Shown one piece after another: positions 44,084 to 53,294 of a DNA stretch of 64,000 nt. The notes under the pieces were generated by a model. That model worked only from the letters and a program-made list of their open reading frames with translations. It was not told the DNA's origin and searched no databases. Made by a program: the position numbers and the translations under genes. Location: contig OZ246890.1 in the NCBI GenBank assembly GCA_965231815.1, positions 3,410,001-3,474,000 on the forward strand. The letters run 5' to 3'. Numbering within the stretch: the first letter of the stretch is position 1; each line of letters begins with the position of its first letter. The stretch comes from JAPPFW01 sp965231815 (GTDB lineage Bacteria; Actinomycetota; Acidimicrobiia; Spongiisociales; Spongiisociaceae).

Positions 44084-45193
44084 ATGCCCGACGAACCTTC
44101 GACGCCCGATCCAGACCGCCTCATCGCGGCCATGCCCAAGGCCGAGTTGCATGTACATCTCGAAGGGAGCGTAAAAGCCGCCACCGCGGTGAAGCTCGCC
44201 AGACGGCACCGGCTCGAGAACACGCTCCCCACCGCCGATCCCGACCGCCTCGCCGATTGGTTCGTGTTCAGGGACTTCAAGGACTTCATCCGGGTGATAC
44301 GGAACATCCAGAACCTGATCCGCACACCGGATGACTTCGCTCTGGTGACCTACGAGGCAGGCATCGACATGGCCGAACAGAACATCCGCTACCGCGAGCT
44401 CACCGTCACCCCCTACAACCACACCCACATCTATGACAAGGGGTTGACCATCGGTGACATTCTCCAAGGCCTGGACGAGGGACGCCGGAGCGCACGCTCC
44501 GACTTCGGTGTGGAGATCCGGTGGGTGTTCGACGTGTCCCGGAACTTCAGCTTCTCCGGCCCCGGCGGCCGCTACGATCCCGAACCGGCGGAGGTCACCC
44601 TGCGCCAAGCCCTAGCCGGGCAGGAGCATGGCGTCATCGGGCTGGGTATCGGAGGCGACGAGGAAGGTCGTCCGCCCGAGCCCTTCGCCCACACTTTCCG
44701 GAAAGCGAAGCGAGCAGGCCTCAAGAGCCTGCCCCACGCCGGCGAGTCCCTGAGGCGATGGGGGGCCGACCACGTCAGGGGATCGATCGAATCGTTGGAA
44801 GCGGACCGCATCGGGCACGGCATCGGGGCCATCCGGGATCCACATCTCCTAGCTCTCCTGGTGGACCGGGCCATACCCTTGGAGGTTTGCCCCACCAGCA
44901 ACCTGAGGACCCGGGTGTGCGAGCGCCAAGCCCTCCATCCACTCCGACACCTCGATCTAATGGGGGTGACGGTTACCGTTAACAGCGACGACCCCCCATT
45001 GTTCGGGACCACCCTCAACGATGAATACCGGCTCCTAGCCAACCGGTTCGGCTACGACGAGTCCGGCTTGGCCCGCATCGCTCGAAATGCCTTCAGCTCG
45101 GCCCTGTGCGAACCCGAACTCCGGTCGTCCCTTCTGGAAGGGTTCGATACCTGGGCCCGTTCCGAGGAAACCCTGAACCCGGATAGTTGTTAA
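44084..45193 (+). CDS. add: Adenosine deaminase family protein
   Basis: 369 residues from the ATG at 44084 (MPDEPSTPDP..); the frame upstream is probably untranslated. Metal and catalytic motifs: HVHLEGS (His-x-His), LPHAGES (His/Glu region), a GHGIGA segment with His, and SDDPPLFGTTLNDEY with Asp-Asp. Converts adenosine or deoxyadenosine to inosine. Adenine or aminodeoxyfutalosine deamination is possible in this family. The next gene encodes a nucleoside phosphorylase, which could use the product. Confidence 0.87.
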   Translation: MPDEPSTPDPDRLIAAMPKAELHVHLEGSVKAATAVKLARRHRLENTLPTADPDRLADWFVFRDFKDFIRVIRNIQNLIRTPDDFALVTYEAGIDMAEQNIRYRELTVTPYNHTHIYDKGLTIGDILQGLDEGRRSARSDFGVEIRWVFDVSRNFSFSGPGGRYDPEPAEVTLRQALAGQEHGVIGLGIGGDEEGRPPEPFAHTFRKAKRAGLKSLPHAGESLRRWGADHVRGSIESLEADRIGHGIGAIRDPHLLALLVDRAIPLEVCPTSNLRTRVCERQALHPLRHLDLMGVTVTVNSDDPPLFGTTLNDEYRLLANRFGYDESGLARIARNAFSSALCEPELRSSLLEGFDTWARSEETLNPDSC

Positions 45194-45249
45194 CCCTGAT
45201 CCTTCGTGATTCCCGACACACCCACCCCATGAACCCCGATTGTTTATGG

Positions 45250-45334
45250 ACGGAGGTTCGGAGGATGAGCCTGGTCAGAGAGTTGTGGCTTAAGCGGCTG
45301 AACCCCTTGTACAGGGTTTCTACGACCCTCCGAG
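45250..45334 (-). repeat. R1 structured dispersed repeat, copy D (partial)
   Basis: Reverse-complement copy starting at 45334 (CTCGGAGGGT), with AAACCCTGTACAAGGGGTT, CAGCCGCTTAAGCCACAACT and TCTGACCAGGC conserved. After that, part of the element is missing and CCGAACCTCC closes the match. It lies 57 bp after the adenosine deaminase stop. The GCTG arm of the hairpin is altered in this copy. Confidence 0.65.
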
Positions 45335-45834
45335 TATCCCGAGTCGGAAGTTCCATGAAGATTGCAGGTAACACCCGGCCCGCCTCCGCACAGACCCGGT
45401 TAAGACCGCGAAAACCGACCTACCCGGATGGGACCCTCCCGGTGGGACCCACCCCCAACCGCCGCCTCCTCAGCGTCGAAACGCGTCCCGCTAACCCCTC
45501 TCCTGGCCAAACAGAGGCAAGGCAGAAGAAAACAAGCAAGATGATCCCAACCCCGGTCCGGTCGGTACCTGACCCAACCGTCGGTGCTTACGGTTACCCA
45601 CCAGTATGCAGACCGCGTGTGACAGATTTCCCCGGATATCAGGTCGCGCCCGCCACAAAGATTTCGCGATCTCGCAAACACAAGCGAAACAACGATTCAA
45701 GACACTAGGTCGGAGTCTGGCAACGGCTCGGGGCAACCCCCGGGCATCAAGAATGGGGATTAACGTTTGGGCTCGGAGTTCCTTCGGCGCCGTCCGGAAA
45801 AGGAACCTCACCCGAACCCGGTTACGGAGGATCC
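45335..45834. other. Intergenic region with the second R2 copy
   Basis: About 500 bp between R1 copy D and the nucleoside phosphorylase gene. Possible frames on both strands lack any recognisable similarity or ribosome binding site. It holds a direct repeat of TGGGACC (near 45429 and 45443) and R2 copy 2 at 45657-45710. Confidence 0.5.
45657..45710 (+). repeat. R2 dispersed repeat, copy 2
   Basis: Matches 1-54 (AAAGATTTCGCG, CAAACAC, AACAACGATTC, GACAC.AGG), about 85 percent identical. It lies 125 bp upstream of the nucleoside phosphorylase start and about 320 bp from R1 copy D. Function unknown. Confidence 0.6.
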
Positions 45835-46638
45835 ATGGAGGCATTCGACAAGGCGGCTATCGACAAGGATGCGCTGCAATACGCCACCCGGATCAAGCGG
45901 GGCGACGTGGGCGGTTACGTGCTGCTGCCAGGGGATCCGGCCCGTGTGGATCGGATCGCGAGCCACCTGGCCAACGCCGAGTTGGTGGCCCACAACCGGG
46001 AGTTCCAGACCATTACCGGGTCGTACCAGGGCATCGTAGTCAGCGCCATGTCCACCGGGGTAGGGTGCCCGTCGGCTTCCATCGCGGTCGAGGAGTTGAC
46101 CAACGCCGGGGCCACCCACTTCATCAGGGTAGGCAGCACAGCGGCTCTCCAGCCCGAGATCAGAACGGGGGACATAGTCATAAACACCGGGACCCTGCGC
46201 AACGATGGAACCACGCGCGCCTACGTACCGGACAACTACCCGGCCGTTGCCGATCACTTCCTAGTCCACGCCCTCATCAAAGCTGCCCGCCATCGGCAGC
46301 AGGAGAGAGGATTCGGTTTGCATATCGGCTTGGGCGCCTGCGATGACGCCTTCTACGCCGAAACACCCGAGTGGATCGAACGCCACGCCCGGCTCGGACT
46401 ACTGAACATCGAGATGGAAAGCTCGGCCATCTTCACGGTGGCGCAGCTCCGGGGAGTTCACGCAGCGATGGTGTGTGGCGTCTCCGGGAACCTGGTAGCG
46501 CCCGACCTCGACTACGACCGGGGGGAACATGGCAACCCGCGGCTTGTCAGGGCCTGGGAGAACGCGATCATGATCGCTCTGGAAGCGATCATCCGCTACG
46601 ACGCGGCAGATTCCACTCCCCCGGCCGGCGAAGGTTGA
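45835..46638 (+). CDS. Nucleoside phosphorylase (uridine phosphorylase-like)
   Basis: 267 residues, NP-I family. YVLLPGDPARVDRIA, STGVGCPSASIAVEEL, RVGSTAAL (phosphate-binding region) and NIEMESSAIFTVA (Glu-Met-Glu for ribose). Longer and clearly distinct from the phosphorylase at 21182. The motif order is closest to uridine phosphorylase, although purine use cannot be excluded. ATG after ACGGAGG. Third phosphorylase in the window and next to adenosine deaminase, consistent with broad nucleoside catabolism. Confidence 0.87.
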   Translation: MEAFDKAAIDKDALQYATRIKRGDVGGYVLLPGDPARVDRIASHLANAELVAHNREFQTITGSYQGIVVSAMSTGVGCPSASIAVEELTNAGATHFIRVGSTAALQPEIRTGDIVINTGTLRNDGTTRAYVPDNYPAVADHFLVHALIKAARHRQQERGFGLHIGLGACDDAFYAETPEWIERHARLGLLNIEMESSAIFTVAQLRGVHAAMVCGVSGNLVAPDLDYDRGEHGNPRLVRAWENAIMIALEAIIRYDAADSTPPAGEG

Positions 46639-46670
46639 GCGGAACCTGCCTCGGCGCCCGCTAGCCCTGA

Positions 46671-47873
46671 TTATTCAGGTTTCCCCACAGACCAATCGAT
46701 CAGCAGAGCCGTGTCGCGCGCTATGAGCAGTTCCTCGTCGGTGGGAATCACCCGGATGTCTGTTGCGCTCCCGGTGGCCGAGATGCGCCTCTCCCCTACG
46801 CCTCGGTTGCGGGAGGGGTCCACGACCAGACCGAAGCTCTCGAGACCGACCATAATGGCTTCCCGGACCTCGGGACTGTTCTCCCCGATCCCGCCCGCGA
46901 AGATCACGCCGTCACACGGCGCCACCTGGACCAGGAAAGCGCCCAGATAGCGACGAACTCGGTGGACGAAGGTCTCCACGGCCAGGATGGCCGATGGATC
47001 GCCGGATCGGGCGCGCTCGGTTACGCGCCGGAAGTCCGAGGAGTCGGCACTCAGACCCAGCAGCCCTCCCTCCCTTTCCAGGCCTTGGCGGATCCGGGAT
47101 GCCGGCAATCCGGAGTCCAGCAGGTGGAACACCACCGCCGGGTCGATATCCCCGCTGCGAGTGCCCATCACCAAGCCCTCCAATGGTGTCATCCCCATCG
47201 AGGTGTCGACGGCTAGCCCATCCCGGACCGCGCAGGCGGAAGCCCCCGCTCCGAGGTGGAGGGTCACCAGGTTGGGTCGTGGTTCGTCCATCAGTTCAGC
47301 GGCCCGATAAGCCAGGTACCGGTGGCTTATGCCGTGGAAGCCGTAGCGCCGCACCCCGAACTCCTTCCACCAGCGGGTTGGGACCGCATAGCGGTAGGCG
47401 GCCGGAGGAAGGGTCGAGAAGAATGCGGTGTCGAAGACCGCCACCCCGACCGCACCGGGCAGGAGTCGGCGCGCCGCCCGGATGCCCGCCAGGTTGGCCG
47501 GATTGTGGAGCGGAGCCAGACCCTCGAGGGACCTGATCGCCTCCATCACCGAGCGGTCGATCACCGTGGCCTCCGGGAAAAGATCACCGCCGTGCACGAC
47601 CCGGTGGCCAACCCCTGATATCTCAGCCGGATCGCCAACAGGCGGGGATGAACCCCACTCCGTAAGGGCCGCAACAACCTGGGCCACCCCGTAGTGGTAG
47701 TCGCGGACCTCCACCTCGGAAGTCACATCCAGATCGCCGACACGGTGACGGTGCGTAGACCGACCTCCGCCGATACCTTCGATGACCCCTGCCGCGAGAG
47801 CATCCTCCGACCCCCGGCCGTATAGCTTGTATTTGATCGAGGAGCTGCCGCAGTTGATCACCAGGATCAGCAT
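46671..47873 (-). CDS. ackA: Acetate kinase
   Basis: 400 residues, ASKHA fold. It starts LVINCGSSSIKYKLY and has HRVVHGG, FDTAFF, RRYGFHGISHRYL, HLGAGASACAV and FAGGIGENSP, all conserved in acetate kinases. Interconverts acetyl phosphate plus ADP with acetate plus ATP. No phosphotransacetylase gene is adjacent. Instead it lies 22 bp after a UGSC selenoprotein gene and a thioredoxin-like gene on the same strand, suggesting that acetyl phosphate may come from a reductase, as in glycine reductase systems (inference). Confidence 0.94.
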   Translation of the reverse strand: MLILVINCGSSSIKYKLYGRGSEDALAAGVIEGIGGGRSTHRHRVGDLDVTSEVEVRDYHYGVAQVVAALTEWGSSPPVGDPAEISGVGHRVVHGGDLFPEATVIDRSVMEAIRSLEGLAPLHNPANLAGIRAARRLLPGAVGVAVFDTAFFSTLPPAAYRYAVPTRWWKEFGVRRYGFHGISHRYLAYRAAELMDEPRPNLVTLHLGAGASACAVRDGLAVDTSMGMTPLEGLVMGTRSGDIDPAVVFHLLDSGLPASRIRQGLEREGGLLGLSADSSDFRRVTERARSGDPSAILAVETFVHRVRRYLGAFLVQVAPCDGVIFAGGIGENSPEVREAIMVGLESFGLVVDPSRNRGVGERRISATGSATDIRVIPTDEELLIARDTALLIDWSVGKPE

Positions 47874-47895
47874 CGGGTGCCCGACCTCGTGAGCG

Positions 47896-48408
47896 CTAGA
47901 CCGTCAACGCTGCGAGTATTTCGGGAAAGGCGGCCTCGGCCAGAGCCTGCATCTCGTCGTCGCTACGGTCCTGGATCGGATGGGCGGTAAGCACCCGGTG
48001 GGGTCGCATTCCCAAGGCACGACCCTGGGTGTCCGCCGCCTGCGCAAAGCGGTCTGAGGCAATGAAGACACCCGGGATGCCGCGATCCTCCAGATCGACT
48101 ATGTCGTGCACACTGCACGACGCGCAGGACCCTCAGTCAGCTAAAGCTTCGATGACCGCCCCGCATTCGGACGCGATCCGGCGTCTCAGGTCTAGCGGCG
48201 CCGGTTTGGTGAAGGTGGGTTTCCGGTAATGCCGTACCGTAACCCCCCTCTGGGTCAGCAGCTCCTCCAACCGCTTTATGAACACGTCACCACGCGGTTT
48301 GGAAATATCAAGCAGGGCGACCGTGCCCAAGGCAAGGTCGGAGAGCCGGGGACTGAGCGGACGTACAGAAGGAGTTCTTTCGGTGGTCGGGTCCAACAAT
48401 ACCGTCAT
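47896..48408 (-). CDS. UGSC family selenoprotein (in-frame TGA read as selenocysteine)
   Basis: 170 residues if the TGA at 48135-48133 is read as Sec92. Upstream: LLDISKPRGDVFI, RKPTFTKPAP and VIEALAD. Downstream in the same frame: GSCASCSVHDIVDLE and RGIPGVFIASDRFAQAAD, to the stop at 47896. The joined product ALAD-U-GSC-ASC matches the UGSC family, whose name comes from this Sec-Gly-Ser-Cys motif. A perfect 7-bp hairpin begins 11 nt after the TGA. ATG at 48408 with GAGAGGTGA upstream; it overlaps nothing and follows the thioredoxin-like gene by 7 bp. Probably a redox enzyme; substrate unknown. Confidence 0.85.
48103..48121 (-). promoter_or_regulatory. Putative bacterial SECIS hairpin
   Basis: On the minus strand GTCGTGC-AGTGT-GCACGAC forms a perfect 7-bp stem with a 5-nt loop containing GU. 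The stem starts 11 nt and the loop 18 nt after the in-frame TGA at 48135-48133. Bacterial SECIS elements are hairpins just downstream of UGA with a G/U in the apical loop, so position and shape fit. Confidence 0.65.
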
Positions 48409-48415
48409 GAGCGCA

Positions 48416-49861
48416 TCACCTCTCAATGTCTATCGCCACGGTGGTCATCTCCGAGCCGGTCCTCCCCCCGACCCAGCCGGAGATGATCGCCGAGAACATC
48501 CCCGCATCGCCGCCGGCATGGATAAGCCAGAGCCCTCCGGGGCCGAACTTCGGAATCTCCTTCTTTTCCAGCAACCCGGGCGGCATACCTTCGGCCACCC
48601 CACCGGCCCCGGCCACCATCTCTGCGGTGGGGAGGGTGAGAAGTGAGTGTATCTCCTCGCGGATCCGGTCCTTCGCCCATTCCGCTTCCATGAACACCCG
48701 GGCATGCTCCGGAGAGATCACCACGATCGCCTCGGACAATCCCGCCAGCTTCGGATGGGCCACCATGCGAAGCTGGCGGGCGAAGGTTCTAGCCAGCGCC
48801 TCGGGGGTGCGAGCCTTCTGATCGATGATCTCGATGGGTCCGTGCCCGGCGAACAGAGTTACCGTAGATTCGCCTGATGAGAAACCCCGCTCGACCGCCA
48901 ACGACTCCCACGGGGAGCCTTCCTCGTCCTCGGCAAAGCAGAAGGACAGCTTTCCGGGACTCCCGAAGGTGGCCTGATCCACTCCTCCGGGTCGGGAACC
49001 CCCGACGTTGCGAACCACCAGATTGAGGGCCCGGCCGATAGTCAGGTTTGCGCGGTTGTCCTGCCCAAATAGGTTGATCCCCGAGTTCATGCCGATCATT
49101 CTGCGGACCGGCCCGTTGACTATCAGCACCGGCCCGGAGAAATAGGTAGTGGCCGAGACTCCATGGATGTTGAAACCACTCCCGGCGGCTCCCTTCACGG
49201 CTGCCAGCACCACCGGCAGGTATTCCGGTCGGCAACCGGCCATGACCGCGTTGATCGCCACCTTCTCGACGGAACACTCGGCCAGGTCGGGTGGAAGGTC
49301 GCAGAGCACATGCTCGGGAGGGAGGCCGGCGCCCTCCAGCATTCTCGCAACCCGCTCCTCGGTAGGAGGGACGACCGGCAACCCGTCCGTCCATCCCCGA
49401 GCATAGGTAGCTTCGAAAGGATCCTCCGCGTCGCCTAACTCCACCCTCCGGGAGGACATCGGGTATGGCGAATGGCGGAGAAGGAGTCGCTGGTAGGTTT
49501 CGGGCTGCATGGTATCCGAACCGCACCCGGGACGATGCTCCGGGAGCCCTTCCCCCAGACCGGTCCTCCCTGCTACGCGTTCCCATCCGGTCCTGAGCCA
49601 TCCGGCCTGCTGATCGACCACGTTGCCGGACTCGATCCGGTAAATGGTGGGGGTGGTATCGGTTCGGAGAAGCCAGGAAATATCCAGTTCCCGGTCGTGG
49701 ATCACCTCGAACCCGGCCGGAAAGTCGGCCCGATCCTGGGAAACCAGGGTTAATGGTGACCCTCCACCGGCAAGTTCGGCCAGAACAGGCACCACGAAGT
49801 GGCAAGTATCGCAGTCGTCCTTGACCACCACCATCAGTCCGTCATCGATAGGTAGGCTCAT
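48416..49861 (-). CDS. Thioredoxin-like protein with a large C-terminal domain of unknown function
   Basis: 481 residues. Residues 1 to about 100 look thioredoxin-like: VVVKDDCDTCHFVVPVL with a CxxC at 17-20, then LLRTDTTPTIYRIESG containing a cis-Pro-like TPT. Residues about 150-481 form a conserved domain of unknown function (GWTDGLPVVPPTEERVARML, VEKVAINAVMAGCRPEYLPV, FNIHGVSATTYFSGPVLIVN, NVGGSRPGGVDQATFGSPGK). It lies 7 bp upstream of the UGSC selenoprotein gene and probably supplies electrons to or partners with it. No signal peptide, so cytoplasmic. Confidence 0.7.
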   Translation of the reverse strand: MSLPIDDGLMVVVKDDCDTCHFVVPVLAELAGGGSPLTLVSQDRADFPAGFEVIHDRELDISWLLRTDTTPTIYRIESGNVVDQQAGWLRTGWERVAGRTGLGEGLPEHRPGCGSDTMQPETYQRLLLRHSPYPMSSRRVELGDAEDPFEATYARGWTDGLPVVPPTEERVARMLEGAGLPPEHVLCDLPPDLAECSVEKVAINAVMAGCRPEYLPVVLAAVKGAAGSGFNIHGVSATTYFSGPVLIVNGPVRRMIGMNSGINLFGQDNRANLTIGRALNLVVRNVGGSRPGGVDQATFGSPGKLSFCFAEDEEGSPWESLAVERGFSSGESTVTLFAGHGPIEIIDQKARTPEALARTFARQLRMVAHPKLAGLSEAIVVISPEHARVFMEAEWAKDRIREEIHSLLTLPTAEMVAGAGGVAEGMPPGLLEKKEIPKFGPGGLWLIHAGGDAGMFSAIISGWVGGRTGSEMTTVAIDIER

Positions 49862-50033
49862 CGGCCGGTCCTCCCCGGTTGGTCAAGTCCAAAATAGCCG
49901 CTCTACCATGTCCAAGGACTCATCCTAGCTCCTGACTTGCATTCTGTTGCCCACCTTGGCTTACCTCACCACCCTGCCATGATCGGTAATGAACCCGGCC
50001 GTGCCCCGCGGGGAAGACAAAAAGGAGAATGGA

Positions 50034-50447
50034 ATGTCCGCCGTAAATGACTGGAATCAGACCGTAATAGACGAGTTTCGCGCCAACGATGGTCGGGTGG
50101 GGGGTATGTTCGAGGGCAAGCCACTTCTGCTCGTCCATCACACAGGCGCAAGAACCGGCATCAAGCGGATCACCCCGCTCATGTACCAGCAACTTCCTGG
50201 GGGGTATGCAGTCTTTGCTTCCAAGGCGGGCGCCGACACCAACCCTGACTGGTACCACAACCTCGTGGCCAATCCTCGAACGGAGGTGGAGGTCGGCGAG
50301 GAGAAAACGTATGTCCACGCCCGAATCGCCGTAGGCGAGGAAAGGGAGCGGATCTGGGATCGCCAGAAGAGGGACTACCCCCAGTTCGAGGACTACGAGT
50401 CCAAGACGTCTCGATTGATCCCGGTTGTGGTCCTCGAGCACATCTGA
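50034..50447 (+). CDS. Deazaflavin (F420)-dependent nitroreductase family protein
   Basis: 137 residues from the ATG at 50034, preceded by AAGGAG. The split-barrel Ddn/DUF385 family signature is clear: LLLVHHTGARTGIKRITPLMY (cofactor phosphate-binding loop), GGYAVFASKAGADTNPDWYHNLVANP and VEVGEEKTYVHAR. Family members use coenzyme F420H2 to reduce quinones or nitroaromatics. A marker of Actinomycetota. Stands alone on the plus strand. Confidence 0.88.
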   Translation: MSAVNDWNQTVIDEFRANDGRVGGMFEGKPLLLVHHTGARTGIKRITPLMYQQLPGGYAVFASKAGADTNPDWYHNLVANPRTEVEVGEEKTYVHARIAVGEERERIWDRQKRDYPQFEDYESKTSRLIPVVVLEHI

Positions 50448-50566
50448 GTAGAAGGCCGGCAGTATCCGATTGTTCCAGCTTGGTTGGTCATGGACTTCTG
50501 CCACGCTCGCACCGCCTCATACTGATCCGGCCGACCTGAGGACTCCCTGCCAGAGAGGAGGATTTG

Positions 50567-51799
50567 TTGAAACCCTTCGACGTGACGTATTCCCGGAACC
50601 AATTCCCGGCCTTTGCCGACCCTGACCTCGAAGGGTGGTCGCACTTCGAGAACGCCGGAGGATCTTATGTTTGTCACCAGGTGATCAACCGGCTGACCGA
50701 CTTCTACCGCCATACCAATGCCCAGCCTGACTACCCCTTCCCTCTCTCGAAGAAGGCCGCGAAGGCCATGGAGCGCTCCTACCGGCGGATAGCCGGCTGG
50801 ACAGGGGTAGAAACGGATGAGATCCACTTCGGGCCTTCTACGTCCCAAAATACCTACGTCCTGGCCCGGGCTTTCCGGTCCATGTGGAGCGAAGGAGACG
50901 AGATCGTCGCTTCTACCCAGGACCATGAAGCCAACGCCGGGGTGTGGAGACGGCTGGGAACCACCGGTATCAACGTGAAGGAGTGGAGGGTGGACCCCGG
51001 TTCGGGAACCCTGAATATCGAAGACCTAGACAGATTGATCACCGAACGCACCCGGCTGGTCTGCTTCCCTCACGCCTCCAACGTGGTGGGCGCGATCAAC
51101 CCGGTAACCGAGGTGGTCAAGCGGGCGTCCGAGGTTGGCGCCAGAGTGCTAGTCGACGGGGTCTCCTACGCTCCCCACGGCTTGCCCGATATCGGCAGGC
51201 TGGGAGTCGACGTCTATCTGTTCTCCGCCTACAAGACGTGGGGTCCCCACCAAGGGATCATGTATATCCGCCGGGACCTCGTAGAGCGGCTGGGAAACGA
51301 GGGTCATTACTTCCATGCCGACAAGCCCCGCAGCAAGCTAATTCCGGCCGGGGCCGATTATGCCCAGGTAGCGGCCTGCGCCGGGATCATCGACTACCTT
51401 GACGACATCTATCGCCATCATGAGGGTCGGGATGCAACGCCTGCGGAGCGGGGCAGGCAAATACATGACGCGTTCCGGGCCCATGAAACCATCCTGGCGG
51501 GTCGGCTACTCGATTACCTGGCCGACCGGAACGATCTCCGTATAGCGGGACCCGTCGAGGCCACCCTTCGAACTCCTACCGTATCGATTCTTCCCCTCAA
51601 GCGACCGGTCGCCGAAGTGGCGGCATCACTGTTACAGAGCAAGATGATGGTCGGGGTGGGGGACTTCTATGCACCCCGCGTGCTCGAGGAAATGGGGATA
51701 GCCACCTCCCCGGGCGTACTGAGGTTGTCCTTCATCCACTACACCACCGAAGCGGAAATCAACCGGCTGGTCGATGCCCTCGACCGGGCTCTCGGCTGA
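50567..51799 (+). CDS. Class V aminotransferase (cysteine desulfurase-like)
   Basis: 410 residues. FENAGGSYVCHQVINRL, FGPSTSQNTYVLARAF, HEANAGVWRRLG and the PLP-lysine segment VYLFSAYKTWGPHQGIMY are those of the class V family (SufS/CsdA-like). Two TTG codons at 50564 and 50567 follow GAGAGGAGG; the second has better spacing. No obvious active-site cysteine loop, so it may be an isopenicillin epimerase or desulfurase relative rather than a true IscS. No iron-sulfur genes nearby. Confidence 0.8.
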   Translation: MKPFDVTYSRNQFPAFADPDLEGWSHFENAGGSYVCHQVINRLTDFYRHTNAQPDYPFPLSKKAAKAMERSYRRIAGWTGVETDEIHFGPSTSQNTYVLARAFRSMWSEGDEIVASTQDHEANAGVWRRLGTTGINVKEWRVDPGSGTLNIEDLDRLITERTRLVCFPHASNVVGAINPVTEVVKRASEVGARVLVDGVSYAPHGLPDIGRLGVDVYLFSAYKTWGPHQGIMYIRRDLVERLGNEGHYFHADKPRSKLIPAGADYAQVAACAGIIDYLDDIYRHHEGRDATPAERGRQIHDAFRAHETILAGRLLDYLADRNDLRIAGPVEATLRTPTVSILPLKRPVAEVAASLLQSKMMVGVGDFYAPRVLEEMGIATSPGVLRLSFIHYTTEAEINRLVDALDRALG

Positions 51800-51836
51800 A
51801 CCGCACCACGCGGGTCAGATGTAATCGTCTGCCAGG

Positions 51837-53294
51837 TCAGGTGGCTAACCGGGCAATTCTCTGCTGCGCGGCGGCGATCCGGGTCATAACCACCCCTCGC
51901 GGCAAGGCCTCCAGGCTCTCGAACAACGGAGGTGAGACGTTGGACCCGGTAATCGCCACCCTTACCGGTTGCCAGCCTTTGCGAGGGTTGAGCCCTTCGG
52001 ATGCGAGCATGCCCCGCAAGGCCACTTCGATGTTCTCCGTCGTCCATGCCTCCACCTCCTCCAGCACCGTTCGGGCCGCATCGAGCGCTCGCGCAGCGGC
52101 CGGTTTCATAACCTTTCTCCACGCCTTCTCGTCGTAGGTAATACCGGAAAAGAGGAAGCGGGCCGCCAGCCCGATATCGGTGATCAGCCGGGTCCGTTCC
52201 TGCAACAGAGGCGCCAGTACGGCTAGACGCCCTCGCTCAGCAGCGTCCAGAACCCGCCCGAGATCCGCCTCTACCGCGTCCACGGCCATTGCACCGAAGT
52301 CATCGGAATTCATCGACCGGATGTAGACACCGTTCATCCAAGCCAACTTCTCAGGATTGAAGACTGCCGGACTCTTCTGAACATCAATGAGATCGAACGC
52401 CTGGATGGCGTCTTCCTGTCCGAATATCTCGGTATCGGGATCCAGCGACCATCCGAGCAGGCTCATGTAGTTGAATACCGCCTCAGGCAGGTATCCCGCC
52501 TCCCGGTAAGACCGTAAGGCGGTGTCGCCATGACGTTTGGACAACTTTCGTCCGTCCGGCCCGAACAGCAGCGGCAGGTGGGCATACACCGGATGCTCAG
52601 CCCCCAGCGCTTCGGTTAAGAGGATGTGTTTAGGAGTGGATGAGAGTAGGTCCTCCCCTCTAGCGACATGGGAAATGCGGTAGTCGATATCGTCCACGGT
52701 GGAAGCTAGGTGGTAGGTGGGCGATCCGTCCGAGCGCAACATGACGAAATCGTCGATAGCGTCGGCGTCAAACCGTACCTCCCCCCTGACCAGATCGCGG
52801 AACTCCACCGGCCGATCCGGTGTCGAGAAGCGCACCACCCCTCGTTCCCCGGCGGCTAGGCGGCTGCGGGAAGTACTGTCAGAGGGACGGCGGATGTAGT
52901 AGCCGGGCGCTTTCCTCTCCCGGCGCGCCCTAGCCCGGAGCGCCTCCAGTTCGTCCGCCGACCGGAAGTCGTAATAGGCGCGCCCGGAATCAACCAACAC
53001 CTCCGCTATCTCCCGATAGCGCTCGAATCGATCAGACTGCCGGTAGGTGCCGTGGGGACCGCCCACCTCGATCCCCTCGTCCCAATCGAGACCCAACCAA
53101 CGAAATCCCTCCACGATGTCTTCGACGTACCGGTCGTCGGACCGGGCCAGGTCGGTATCGTCGATCCGGATCATGAACACACCCCCGTTCCTCCTGGCGT
53201 ACAGCCAGTTGAACAGGGCGGAGCGGACATTCCCCACATGGAGGTAACCGGTGGGTGACGGAGCGATCCGAAGACGAACCGGGCCGGATTTCAC
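51837..53294 (-). CDS. gltX: Glutamyl-tRNA synthetase
   Basis: 485 residues, class I synthetase. APSPTGYLHVGNVRSALFNW carries the HIGH-type motif (HVGN) and KLSKRHGDTAL the KMSKS equivalent. The C-terminal anticodon-binding helical domain ends LPRGVVMTRIAAAQQRI. GTG start overlapping the stop of the FAH-family gene by 4 bp (GTGA). It charges tRNA-Glu, and tRNA-Gln as well if an amidotransferase pathway operates, as is usual in Actinomycetota. Confidence 0.96.
   Translation of the reverse strand: MKSGPVRLRIAPSPTGYLHVGNVRSALFNWLYARRNGGVFMIRIDDTDLARSDDRYVEDIVEGFRWLGLDWDEGIEVGGPHGTYRQSDRFERYREIAEVLVDSGRAYYDFRSADELEALRARARRERKAPGYYIRRPSDSTSRSRLAAGERGVVRFSTPDRPVEFRDLVRGEVRFDADAIDDFVMLRSDGSPTYHLASTVDDIDYRISHVARGEDLLSSTPKHILLTEALGAEHPVYAHLPLLFGPDGRKLSKRHGDTALRSYREAGYLPEAVFNYMSLLGWSLDPDTEIFGQEDAIQAFDLIDVQKSPAVFNPEKLAWMNGVYIRSMNSDDFGAMAVDAVEADLGRVLDAAERGRLAVLAPLLQERTRLITDIGLAARFLFSGITYDEKAWRKVMKPAAARALDAARTVLEEVEAWTTENIEVALRGMLASEGLNPRKGWQPVRVAITGSNVSPPLFESLEALPRGVVMTRIAAAQQRIARLAT

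Noticed and set aside
48133..48135. TGA as a simple stop or pseudogene mutation
   Set aside because: Conserved sequence continues in the same frame on both sides, the resulting U-G-S-C motif matches a known selenoprotein family, and a hairpin follows at SECIS distance.
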